DNA of 64,000 nt from Lachnospiraceae bacterium (GTDB lineage: Bacteria; Bacillota_A; Clostridia; Lachnospirales; Lachnospiraceae), in NCBI GenBank assembly GCA_009911175.1, contig QXWX01000010.1, positions 52,318 through 116,317 on the forward strand. The letters are read 5' to 3'. How positions within the stretch are numbered: position 1 is the stretch's first letter; each line of letters opens with the position of its first letter. The notes under the pieces were generated by a model. It searched no databases and was not told the DNA's origin. It saw only the letters and a program-made list of their open reading frames with translations. Both the position numbers and the translations under genes were made by a program. Positions 1 through 6,672 of the stretch are shown here, piece after piece.

Positions 1-13
1 TGACTTCGCGTCA

Positions 14-1333
14 TCAGATCCGCGTTTCAACAAAAATCTCATACAGGGCGCGGATCGCGTTTTTGAAATCATCATGGCGTACGCCGACAATGATGTTCAA
101 CTCACTGGAGCCCTGGTCGATCATCTTCACATTGATATGCGCATGGGCCAGTGAAGAGAAGATTCTTCCCGCGGTTCCCCGGGTGGCCTTCATACCCCTG
201 CCTACCACAGCGATCAGGGCCAGATCCGATTCCAGCTCGATGTGATCCGGATGTACGGCCTTGTGGATCCCTGCAATGACCTGCTGCTCCTTTTCCTCAA
301 AGATATCTTTATGGACAAAGATGGTCATGGTATCAATCCCGGACGGCATATGCTCGATAGAAATCTCGTTTTCTTCAAACACCTGCAGCACCTTGCGACA
401 GAATCCTACCTCGGAATTCATCATGGACTTTTCAATGGTAATGGAAACAAAGCTGTCTGTCCCCGCAATTCCCGTGATGGTGTACCTGGGCTGCCGGCAG
501 GTGCCCTCTACGATCAGAGTTCCCTTGTCCTCGGGCTGGTTCGTGTTGCGGATGTTGATCGGAATGCCCGCCTTTCTCACCGGGAAAATGGCATCCTCAT
601 GAAGCACGCTTGCTCCCATATAGGCCAGCTCCCGCAGCTCCTTGTAGGTGATGGTCTCAATAGCCTTGGGATTCTGGACAATCCTGGGATCCGCAATCAG
701 AAAGCCGGATACATCGGTCCAGTTCTCATACAGATCCGCCTGCACGGCCAGAGCCACCAGCGAACCGGTGATATCTGAACCGCCTCTGGAAAAGGTCACG
801 ATGGTGCCGTCCTCCATGGCTCCGTAAAATCCGGGAATCACCGCTCCGGAAGAATTGCGCAGCCGTTCGGCAAGAAGCGTATTCGTCATCTCATCATCAA
901 ATATCTTCTCTTTATCAAAGCGGATCACCTCTGCGGCATCAATAAATTCGAACCCCAGATATGCGGCCATGATCTTTCCGTTGAGGTATTCTCCTCTCGA
1001 AGCGGCATAATCCCGGCCGATCTTTTTGCCGAAATTTTCCCGAATGGTCTTAAATTCGTCCTCCAGAGACATGGAAAGCTTCAATCCGTCAATAATCTCC
1101 TGATACCTGGCTTTGATCGCCTCTAACTGCTCCGTAAAATCCTTTTCCCGGATGGCCGCGCCATAACAGCCATAGAGCATATCCGTTACTTTGGTATCGC
1201 TTGAAAAACGTTTTCCCGGCGCAGACGGTACGACGTAGATCCTGGTCTTATCCGCCCGGACGATCCTTGCGGCCTTCTTAAACTGCCCTGCGCTTGCCAG
1301 GGAGCTTCCCCCAAATTTTACTACTTTTTTCAT
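14..1333 (-). CDS. lysC: Aspartate kinase (monofunctional, ACT-regulated)
   Basis: Phosphorylates L-aspartate with ATP, the first step of the aspartate pathway to lysine, threonine, methionine and diaminopimelate. The 439-residue product begins with the kinase signature KFGGSSLAS (residues 6-14), carries the SRGGSDITG nucleotide-binding segment mid-protein, and ends in two ACT domains (about residues 290-439), the usual site of amino-acid feedback. Length fits the monofunctional family; no homoserine dehydrogenase domain follows. The ATG is preceded by a GGAGG about 10 bases upstream. It is transcribed alone from a consensus-like promoter through a leader of about 170 bases with strong potential secondary structure (separate entries). 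Which amino acid inhibits it cannot be told from the sequence, so the lysC symbol denotes the family rather than proven lysine control. Confidence 0.95.
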   Translation of the reverse strand: MKKVVKFGGSSLASAGQFKKAARIVRADKTRIYVVPSAPGKRFSSDTKVTDMLYGCYGAAIREKDFTEQLEAIKARYQEIIDGLKLSMSLEDEFKTIRENFGKKIGRDYAASRGEYLNGKIMAAYLGFEFIDAAEVIRFDKEKIFDDEMTNTLLAERLRNSSGAVIPGFYGAMEDGTIVTFSRGGSDITGSLVALAVQADLYENWTDVSGFLIADPRIVQNPKAIETITYKELRELAYMGASVLHEDAIFPVRKAGIPINIRNTNQPEDKGTLIVEGTCRQPRYTITGIAGTDSFVSITIEKSMMNSEVGFCRKVLQVFEENEISIEHMPSGIDTMTIFVHKDIFEEKEQQVIAGIHKAVHPDHIELESDLALIAVVGRGMKATRGTAGRIFSSLAHAHINVKMIDQGSSELNIIVGVRHDDFKNAIRALYEIFVETRI

Positions 1334-1358
1334 TACCCTGTTTCCTCCATGTACCTGT

Positions 1359-1477
1359 TGCCGGCTGATCTAAGAAGCATTCCTAAAATAACTGTCCGTA
1401 ACCCTTAAAACTGTTCCGTACAGAACCTGCAATTATTTCAGGAATGATCCATAGCAGCAGATCTTCTGCTCCCGGCA
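1359..1477 (-). promoter_or_regulatory. Structured 5' leader of aspartate kinase (candidate cis-regulatory RNA)
   Basis: Read as RNA on the minus strand, the leader can form a three-way junction. A closing stem pairs 1472-1477 with 1359-1364 (TGCCGG/CCGGCA). A small hairpin (AGCAG/CTGCT) lies near 1455-1470. A long stem pairs 1433-1446 with 1378-1391 over 14 positions with one G-U. Inside the long arm a near-direct repeat (TACGGAACAGTT / TACGGACAGTT) is present. I see no intrinsic terminator before the start codon and none of the conserved lysine-riboswitch or T-box sequence. Regulation of this gene by the leader is inference. Confidence 0.5.
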
Positions 1478-1514
1478 CTCTTTTTGTATTCCTTCCAACT
1501 GACAGTCGAATCAT

Positions 1515-1543
1515 ATTATAACGCTTTCTGAAAAACTTGTAAA
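1515..1543 (-). promoter_or_regulatory. Sigma-A-type promoter for aspartate kinase
   Basis: On the minus strand TTTACA (1538-1543) and TATAAT (1515-1520) are separated by exactly 17 bases. Transcription would start near 1508, giving a leader of about 170 nucleotides before the ATG at 1333. Confidence 0.7.
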
Positions 1544-1602
1544 TCAAAATTTGCACATAATTATTCAGATTATATAAAATTATTCGTAAAGTATACAGGA
1601 AA

Positions 1603-2106
1603 TCATGTATGGGCTTCCCGGCTCCCGTTCAGGAGCACATCCGCATACTCCGCGCCGGCTGCGCGTTTCAGATCCTCCGGCCTGAGCTTTAGCTGCATGC
1701 CGATCTTTCCGCCGCTGACATAGATCTGGTCGAATCCCTGCGCGCTTGCATCCAGAACGGCGGGAAACCTCTTCTTCATCCCGATGGCTGTACATCCGCC
1801 CCGCACATATCCGGTTACATTCGTGATCTCCTTCACCGGAAGCATTTCCACAGACTTCTCTCCCACCGCCTTTGCCGCCTTTTTCAGATCCAGCTCTCCC
1901 TCAATGGGAATGACAAATACATAATGCTCCCCGGTCTTTCCCGTGGTCACCAGCGTTTTATATACCAGCTCGTGGGGCAGGCCGGTCAGATCCGCGGTGG
2001 AAACGCCGCTGACAAACTCATCGCATTCATAGGTCAGAGATTCATAAGGGATCTTCAGCTTATCTAGCATGCGCATGGCATTGGTCTTAAATTCTTTTTT
2101 GCTCAT
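1603..2106 (-). CDS. ybaK: Cys-tRNA(Pro)/Cys-tRNA(Cys) deacylase, YbaK/EbsC family
   Basis: Predicted trans-editing enzyme that hydrolyses Cys-tRNA(Pro) mischarged by prolyl-tRNA synthetase. The 167-residue protein is a single YbaK/aaRS-associated domain with the expected hallmarks: an N-terminal segment with MLDKLKIPYE, the central KTLV strand, the KAAKAVGEKSVEML helix, and the GYVRGGCTAIGMKK glycine-rich segment that lines the tRNA 3' end pocket. Length matches the family (about 155-165). Its ATG overlaps the stop of the upstream RNase G gene by one base (TAATG), so it is the last gene of the radical SAM-DUF2344-rng-ybaK transcription unit. Substrate is by family inference; related YbaK proteins differ in amino-acid preference. 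Confidence 0.9.
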   Translation of the reverse strand: MSKKEFKTNAMRMLDKLKIPYESLTYECDEFVSGVSTADLTGLPHELVYKTLVTTGKTGEHYVFVIPIEGELDLKKAAKAVGEKSVEMLPVKEITNVTGYVRGGCTAIGMKKRFPAVLDASAQGFDQIYVSGGKIGMQLKLRPEDLKRAAGAEYADVLLNGSREAHT

Positions 2107-3302
2107 TACACTCTCCCCTTCCAGTATTCATGCAGCGGCTTGCGAAGCTTCTTCCGGGTCACCTCCACAAGCTGCAGAGCGGTCACATCAATCAGCGTGG
2201 TCTGGATCGGATCCCGGGAAAGAAATTTACGGAATTCCCGAAGCAAAAGCTGCATATCCTCTGCTTTTTCCATGTTGATAAAATCCACCACAATGATCCC
2301 CGACAGATTCCGGAGCCGAATCTGCTTGGCGATCTCCTGGGCCGCTTCCAGGTTCATCTGCAGAAAAGCGTCCGGGCGGCTCTTTTTGGAGACACATTTT
2401 CCCGAGTTCACATCCACCACTGTCAGCGCCTCCGTGGGCTGTATGATCAGATAGCCGCCGTGCTTTAACCAGACCCGTTCTCTCAGCGCCTGCTCCAGGA
2501 TGGTCTGGGTGCTGTACAGCTTTCCGAGGGGCAGCAGTGGATCCTCATAGAGCCGGAGTTTGTCAACAAATTCCGGCTGTTCCCTGCGGGAATACTCCAG
2601 GATCTCCTCATAAAGGGCCTGATCTTCCACGAGGATTTCGGACAGCCCGCTTGCATATACATTTTTCAGATCTGTAAGATAGGGCCTGGCCGCAGTATAC
2701 AGGCAGGAAAAGCAGGTCCGTGAGCCTGCCGTCTGCTTTATCTCCCGGAACCGGTCCTTGAGCTGGGAAAGCTCCGCAAGCACGGTTTCCGGGGGCACAT
2801 CCCTGGCATTGGTCCGCACGATCACCCCGTATTCTTCATTTTTCCAGTCCTGCAGCCGCTCCTTATAGTCGTCCCGCAGAGCCCTGGGCAGCTTTGCCGA
2901 CACGCCGATCCGGGTATTGCCGGAGGTGAGCACTGTATAACGCCCGGTCAGGCTGAGATTGCTGCTGACGGTGGGAGCCTTTGTCTTTACGGCTTCCCGG
3001 CTCACCTGCACGAGAAGTTCATCCCCAATGCACAGCGGCTTTTTTCCCATTTTATTTGTAAAAATGGCATGAGGGACCTGGCTGATGTCATAGTAACAGC
3101 TGATGCCGCCGATATCGATAAAGGCGGCCCCGATATTTGCCACAATATTCTGGACCTTTCCGATATACATATTGCCCAGCGCGGCCTGCTGCCCGTCCGG
3201 ATCCTGCCGGGAGCCCGGATGGATCTCCACGATCTCCCCGTCCTCGATAAAATATGTGCAGACAGATTCCTCTTCTTTGATAATCAGAATTTTCCTGGTC
3301 AT
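2106..3302 (-). CDS. rng: Ribonuclease G (RNase E/G family), short form
   Basis: Endoribonuclease of the RNase E/G family, expected to process rRNA precursors and cleave mRNA. The 398-residue protein starts MTRKILIIKEE; this start overlaps the DUF2344 stop by four bases (ATGA), so the in-frame extension upstream to 3662 is not used. An S1-like RNA-binding region covers about residues 35-110. The catalytic DNase I-like part has the metal-binding aspartates in VVDVNSGK and, further on, IIVVDFINM. The protein stops at KPLHEYWKGRV: the CPxC zinc-link motif normally following this point in RNase E/G is absent, so the chain is about 80-90 residues shorter than E. coli RNase G. Whether it still dimerises or tetramerises through that region is open. 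Confidence 0.88.
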   Translation of the reverse strand: MTRKILIIKEEESVCTYFIEDGEIVEIHPGSRQDPDGQQAALGNMYIGKVQNIVANIGAAFIDIGGISCYYDISQVPHAIFTNKMGKKPLCIGDELLVQVSREAVKTKAPTVSSNLSLTGRYTVLTSGNTRIGVSAKLPRALRDDYKERLQDWKNEEYGVIVRTNARDVPPETVLAELSQLKDRFREIKQTAGSRTCFSCLYTAARPYLTDLKNVYASGLSEILVEDQALYEEILEYSRREQPEFVDKLRLYEDPLLPLGKLYSTQTILEQALRERVWLKHGGYLIIQPTEALTVVDVNSGKCVSKKSRPDAFLQMNLEAAQEIAKQIRLRNLSGIIVVDFINMEKAEDMQLLLREFRKFLSRDPIQTTLIDVTALQLVEVTRKKLRKPLHEYWKGRV

Positions 3303-4021
3303 TCGATATCCTTCCCCAATGCTTCCAAAGTCACAAGCTTCCGTATTCCCTTTGCTCTCTCCGCCTCCGATGCCAGATCCGCGTACATCTCCAACCGGCG
3401 CCGGGTCCATGCCATGGACGCTTCGTCGATCCCGGCAAATCTGCACAGCGCGGACATCACAAGCTCCGGCTTCAAATTCTGCGCGCTCCCCGCAGCAAGC
3501 TGGAGATAAATACCCTCTTTTGTAAGCTCCATCTGGTAGATCAGCGGACGGATGTCGGCCTCCTGCTCGCTCCGTTTCGTCTGCTTCGTGACAACAATTT
3601 CCTGCTGCCCTAAAAAGCCGGTGATCATCTTCTGCGTGAAAATGGCTCCGTTCTCGCGGCATTTGCAGCCCACCAGATAATCAGCCGCCGAGGCGATGGC
3701 CATTCCGGTCATTTTCTTTTCCTCCGAGATCTGCCGGAAGCTGATCACCTCAATACCCTCGGCTGTTACGGCATTCATCCTTCGGACCGCTTCCGCGCTT
3801 GAAATGTGCCCGGCCAGCTCCATGTCAAAATATTCTCCCTCGCTGGTCAGTCCGATCCCCAGGGGGCTTGCAAAGGACATGATCATATGAGGGTTGTACC
3901 CGGCCGTAAAGGCAATGGGAATCTGCGCCCTGCGCATCACCTTCTGGAAAAAGCGCATCACATCCAGATGGCCGATAAAACGCAGGCTCCCGTCTTTTTT
4001 AAACTTAATTCTGACCTTCAT
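3299..4021 (-). CDS. TIGR03936/DUF2344 family radical SAM-associated protein
   Basis: 240-residue protein of the family found beside, or fused to, the TIGR03960 radical SAM protein in Clostridia and other phyla. It shows the family N-terminus MKVRIKFKKDGSLRFIGHLDVMRFFQKVMRRA and the AFTAGYNPHMIMSFASPLGIGLTSEGEYFD block. The ATG at 4021 is chosen because GGAGGAGGGG lies directly upstream; the alternative TTG six codons earlier would put this Shine-Dalgarno sequence inside the coding region. It overlaps its upstream partner by 17 bases and rng by 4, so translation of the three is probably coupled. Biochemical function is not established for the family; its linkage to RNase G and to a radical SAM enzyme hints at RNA or ribosome modification, which is inference. 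Confidence 0.88.
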   Translation of the reverse strand: MKVRIKFKKDGSLRFIGHLDVMRFFQKVMRRAQIPIAFTAGYNPHMIMSFASPLGIGLTSEGEYFDMELAGHISSAEAVRRMNAVTAEGIEVISFRQISEEKKMTGMAIASAADYLVGCKCRENGAIFTQKMITGFLGQQEIVVTKQTKRSEQEADIRPLIYQMELTKEGIYLQLAAGSAQNLKPELVMSALCRFAGIDEASMAWTRRRLEMYADLASEAERAKGIRKLVTLEALGKDIE

Positions 4022-5870
4022 AGCATACCCCTCCTCCAAAGGCCGCCGCGCCGCAGCCGGAACACTGCTGCCTGCAGTTTTTCGTCACCGTTTCTTTCAT
4101 GGCAAGCTCCCATTCCCCGCGCAGAAATTGCCTGCTTACCCCGATGTCAATAAAATCCCAGGGGAACAATTCGTCTTCGCCCCGGCTCCGCAGGGTGTAA
4201 AAGTCCGGATCTACGCCTGTATTTTCAAATGCCTGCATCCACGGCTCATTGTGGAAGGTCTCGGTCCAGGAGTCAAACAGGCAGCCCAGACGGTATGCTT
4301 CCTCCAGAACCTTTCCCACTCTCCGGTCGCCCCGGGCAAATATGCCTTCTAAGATGGTCACCTCGGCATCGTGCCAGTTGTACTTCAAGCTCTTCCGGTT
4401 GAGTTGTTCTGCAAACGCGTGCTTCACGATGGATGCCCGCCGTACATATTCCACCGCCGGGCACATGGGTGCCCACTGGAAGGGTGTGAAGGGCTTCGGA
4501 ACAAAGAAGGAGGTACTGGTCGTGATCTGGCATTTCCCGCGGCGCTGCTCCTTGGGGAGCTCATAGTACTTCCGCGCCACCTTGTCCGCCAGGACAGCGA
4601 TTTCCGCCATATCCTCTTCCGTCTCCGTGGGAAGTCCCAGCATGAAGTACAGCTTCACCTTGGCCCACCCACCGGCAAAGGCCTGTCCGGCGCCATCCAG
4701 GATGTCCTCCTCCGTGAGCCCCTTATTGATCACGTTGCGCATCCGCTGGGAGCCGGCCTCGGGCGCAAAGGTGAGACTGCTCTTGCGGATATCCTGGACC
4801 TTCTGCATGGCGTCCAGGGAAAAGGCATCAATCCGCAGGGACGGCAGGGAAATGTTGATCCCCTTTCCCTGATATTCCTCAATCAGGAAGGTCACCAGCT
4901 CCTGCAGCCCCGAATAGTCGCTGGAGCTTAAAGAGCTGAGGCAGATTTCCTCATGTCCGGTGTTGTCCAGCATGGCCTTTGCATATTGCTTCAGGGTATC
5001 CACGCTCCGCTCCCGGGTGGGCCGGTAGATCATCCCGGCCTGGCAGAACCGGCATCCCCGGATGCATCCACGCATGATCTCTAAGACTACCCGGTCCTGG
5101 GTTGCCTTGATAAAAGGAACCACCGGGCTCATGGGGTACACCACCTCATCCATCTCCATGACGGCCTGCTTCTTTACCTTTGCGGGGGCATGGAGGCTGA
5201 CGGGATGAAAATCCGCCAGGGTGCCGTCCTCATGATAAGACGGTTCATAGAGCCGGGGAACGTAGATCCCTTCGATCCCGGCCGCGTATTCCAGAAATTC
5301 CAGGCGGCTTTTGCCCTCCTGCCGGCAGCGCCTGTAGGTGTCCATCAGCTGATCGTAGACTGTCTCCCCCTCCCCGATGTAAAACAGATCGAAGAAATCC
5401 GCCAGTGGCTCCGGATTATAGGCACAGGGGCCTCCGCCGATGACGATGGGGTCCTCCCAGGTGCGGTCTGCGCTGTGCAGGGGGATCTGGCTTAAGTCCA
5501 GGATCTGCAGCACATTGGTATAGCACATCTCATATTGGAGGGTGATGCCCAGGAAGTCAAACTTACGGACCGGCTCCTGGGATTCCAGCGCGAATAAGGG
5601 GATCTGCTGCTCCTTCATGATCTTATGCAGATCCACCCAGGGGGAATAGACCCGCTCGCACCAGACGTCCTCCCGGCGGTTAAACATGTCGTAGAGGATC
5701 TGGATTCCTAAGTGAGACATGCCGATCTCATAGACATCAGGAAAACACATGGCGAAGCGGATGTCTACCTCCTTGGGGTCCTTTGTCACGCTGTTGACTT
5801 CCCCGCCGATGTAGCGGGCGGGTTTCTCGATATTCAGTAATATTTCATCAGGTAAGGCTAGTTTTCTCAT
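4005..5870 (-). CDS. TIGR03960 family B12-binding-type radical SAM protein
   Basis: 621-residue radical SAM enzyme. The N-terminal part (about 1-190) resembles a cobalamin-binding fold (FPDVYEIGMSHLGIQIL, IVIGGGPCAYNPEPLADFFDLFYIGEGE). The radical SAM core follows with the cluster cysteines in RGCIRGCRFC at 269, 273 and 276. The C-terminus carries a CSGCG motif near residue 607. Start is the ATG at 5870 with an AAGGA five bases upstream; the frame stays open to 5999 but that stretch is A+T-rich leader. First gene of the four-gene operon with DUF2344, rng and ybaK. The reaction is unknown; homologues are conserved in Clostridia, often next to rng and the L21/L27/Obg genes. Assignment to the family is firm, any substrate would be speculation. 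Confidence 0.92.
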   Translation of the reverse strand: MRKLALPDEILLNIEKPARYIGGEVNSVTKDPKEVDIRFAMCFPDVYEIGMSHLGIQILYDMFNRREDVWCERVYSPWVDLHKIMKEQQIPLFALESQEPVRKFDFLGITLQYEMCYTNVLQILDLSQIPLHSADRTWEDPIVIGGGPCAYNPEPLADFFDLFYIGEGETVYDQLMDTYRRCRQEGKSRLEFLEYAAGIEGIYVPRLYEPSYHEDGTLADFHPVSLHAPAKVKKQAVMEMDEVVYPMSPVVPFIKATQDRVVLEIMRGCIRGCRFCQAGMIYRPTRERSVDTLKQYAKAMLDNTGHEEICLSSLSSSDYSGLQELVTFLIEEYQGKGINISLPSLRIDAFSLDAMQKVQDIRKSSLTFAPEAGSQRMRNVINKGLTEEDILDGAGQAFAGGWAKVKLYFMLGLPTETEEDMAEIAVLADKVARKYYELPKEQRRGKCQITTSTSFFVPKPFTPFQWAPMCPAVEYVRRASIVKHAFAEQLNRKSLKYNWHDAEVTILEGIFARGDRRVGKVLEEAYRLGCLFDSWTETFHNEPWMQAFENTGVDPDFYTLRSRGEDELFPWDFIDIGVSRQFLRGEWELAMKETVTKNCRQQCSGCGAAAFGGGVCYEGQN

Positions 5871-6037
5871 AGGATTCCTTTCGGGTTTTGTATGGATTTG
5901 ACAATGTTCTCCTGTCTGTTTTTTGATGGTCGTGCTTTTAAACAGCCAGAATTGGAACTCAATTGTCAATATTATATACATTTTGAGAGAGAACTTCAAG
6001 CAAATATCCTTTATCTATCGGAATGATTTCAATTTCC

Positions 6038-6184
6038 GTTACAGGTCACACCTTGACCAGGCGTGCCCTGTAACTCAGGCCGTCATTTTAAATTGCCTAC
6101 GGCAATGGACGGCCTGAATACCAGCTCTTATGTGCATCCTCCCGACCAATCAGCGTGGTGATTGGTCGGGGTGTGACATGTAAC
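6038..6184. repeat. Palindromic intergenic element, family A, copy 1 (complete)
   Basis: Lies in the 480-base gap between the divergent radical SAM and rhodanese genes; the rest of that gap holds promoter sequence only. Terminal inverted repeats GTTACAGGTCACACC (6038-6052) and GGTGTGACATGTAAC (6170-6184) match at 14 of 15 positions. Inside are three hairpins: GTTACAGG/CCTGTAAC (6038-6045 with 6067-6074), CAGGCCGTC/GACGGCCTG (6076-6084 with 6108-6116, containing ATTGCC/GGCAAT), and a perfect 12-bp stem CCCGACCAATCA/TGATTGGTCGGG (6141-6152 with 6159-6170). The left end can pair either with 6067-6074 or with the right end, so two folds are possible. Related copies occur at 24505, 49499, 59988 and 63924. 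Confidence 0.85.
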
Positions 6185-6275
6185 CAATTTCCTGCCCTTT
6201 GGACGCATTTCAGCGCAAATTCCATACATGGATTCAATGAAAATCTTCCAATCCATCCCTGCTGCTTTCCTTTTC

Positions 6276-6317
6276 TGTGACATCATCACATTCATTTCCC
6301 GTCTGATGTGCTATACT
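6276..6317 (+). promoter_or_regulatory. Promoter with Crp/Fnr-type operator upstream of rhodanese genes
   Basis: A TATACT -10 box sits at 6312-6317 with only a poor -35 sequence at normal spacing. An inverted repeat TGTGA-N5-TCACA occupies 6276-6290. With transcription starting near 6324 the repeat is centred at about -41, the usual place for class II activation by Crp/Fnr proteins. The Crp/Fnr gene just downstream (8431-9099) has the RExxxR recognition-helix pattern that reads TGTGA. The link is inference. Confidence 0.5.
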
Positions 6318-6350
6318 AAATACATCAATCAACCAGGAGGTGTATGAATC

Positions 6351-6671
6351 ATGGGTTTATTTGACTTTTTACGGCAGCCGGATATCAATCAGGGAATTCG
6401 GGATTACAGCGCGGCTTCCAATGCCGTTTTGCTTGATGTACGGACTCCGCAGGAATACCGGGAGGGGCATGTCCCGGGCAGCAGGAATCTTCCACTGCAG
6501 TCTATTGATCAGGCTGCGGGTGTCATCAAGGATAAAAGCACTCCCCTCTTTGTCTACTGCTATTCCGGCAGCAGGAGCAGTCAGGCAGTCAGCAGGCTTA
6601 TGAAAATGGGATATCAGAATGTAAAAAATATCGGAGGCATGGCTTCCTACTCTGGAAAGGTGGAATTGTAA
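6351..6671 (+). CDS. Single-domain rhodanese-like sulfurtransferase
   Basis: 106-residue rhodanese homology domain, expected to carry sulfane sulfur as a cysteine persulfide. The active-site loop is CYSGSRS with the catalytic cysteine at residue 70, preceded by the CDC25/rhodanese signature LLDVRTPQEYREGHVPGSRNLP. No signal peptide, so cytoplasmic. The ATG follows AGGAGGTGTATGAATC. Its stop is one base before the start of the CoA-disulfide reductase/rhodanese gene, so the two form one operon, probably handling persulfides or disulfide stress. The promoter carries a Crp/Fnr-type inverted repeat. The physiological sulfur acceptor is unknown. Confidence 0.92.
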   Translation: MGLFDFLRQPDINQGIRDYSAASNAVLLDVRTPQEYREGHVPGSRNLPLQSIDQAAGVIKDKSTPLFVYCYSGSRSSQAVSRLMKMGYQNVKNIGGMASYSGKVEL

Positions 6672-6672
6672 T

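Noticed and set aside
1359..1543. Lysine riboswitch or T-box before aspartate kinase
   Set aside because: The leader lacks the conserved five-way junction sequences and the T-box GGTGG core; only a generic structured leader can be supported.
3303..3662. N-terminal extension of RNase G
   Set aside because: This stretch is the overlapping DUF2344 gene on the same strand in another frame; the ATGA junction gives a natural start at 3302.
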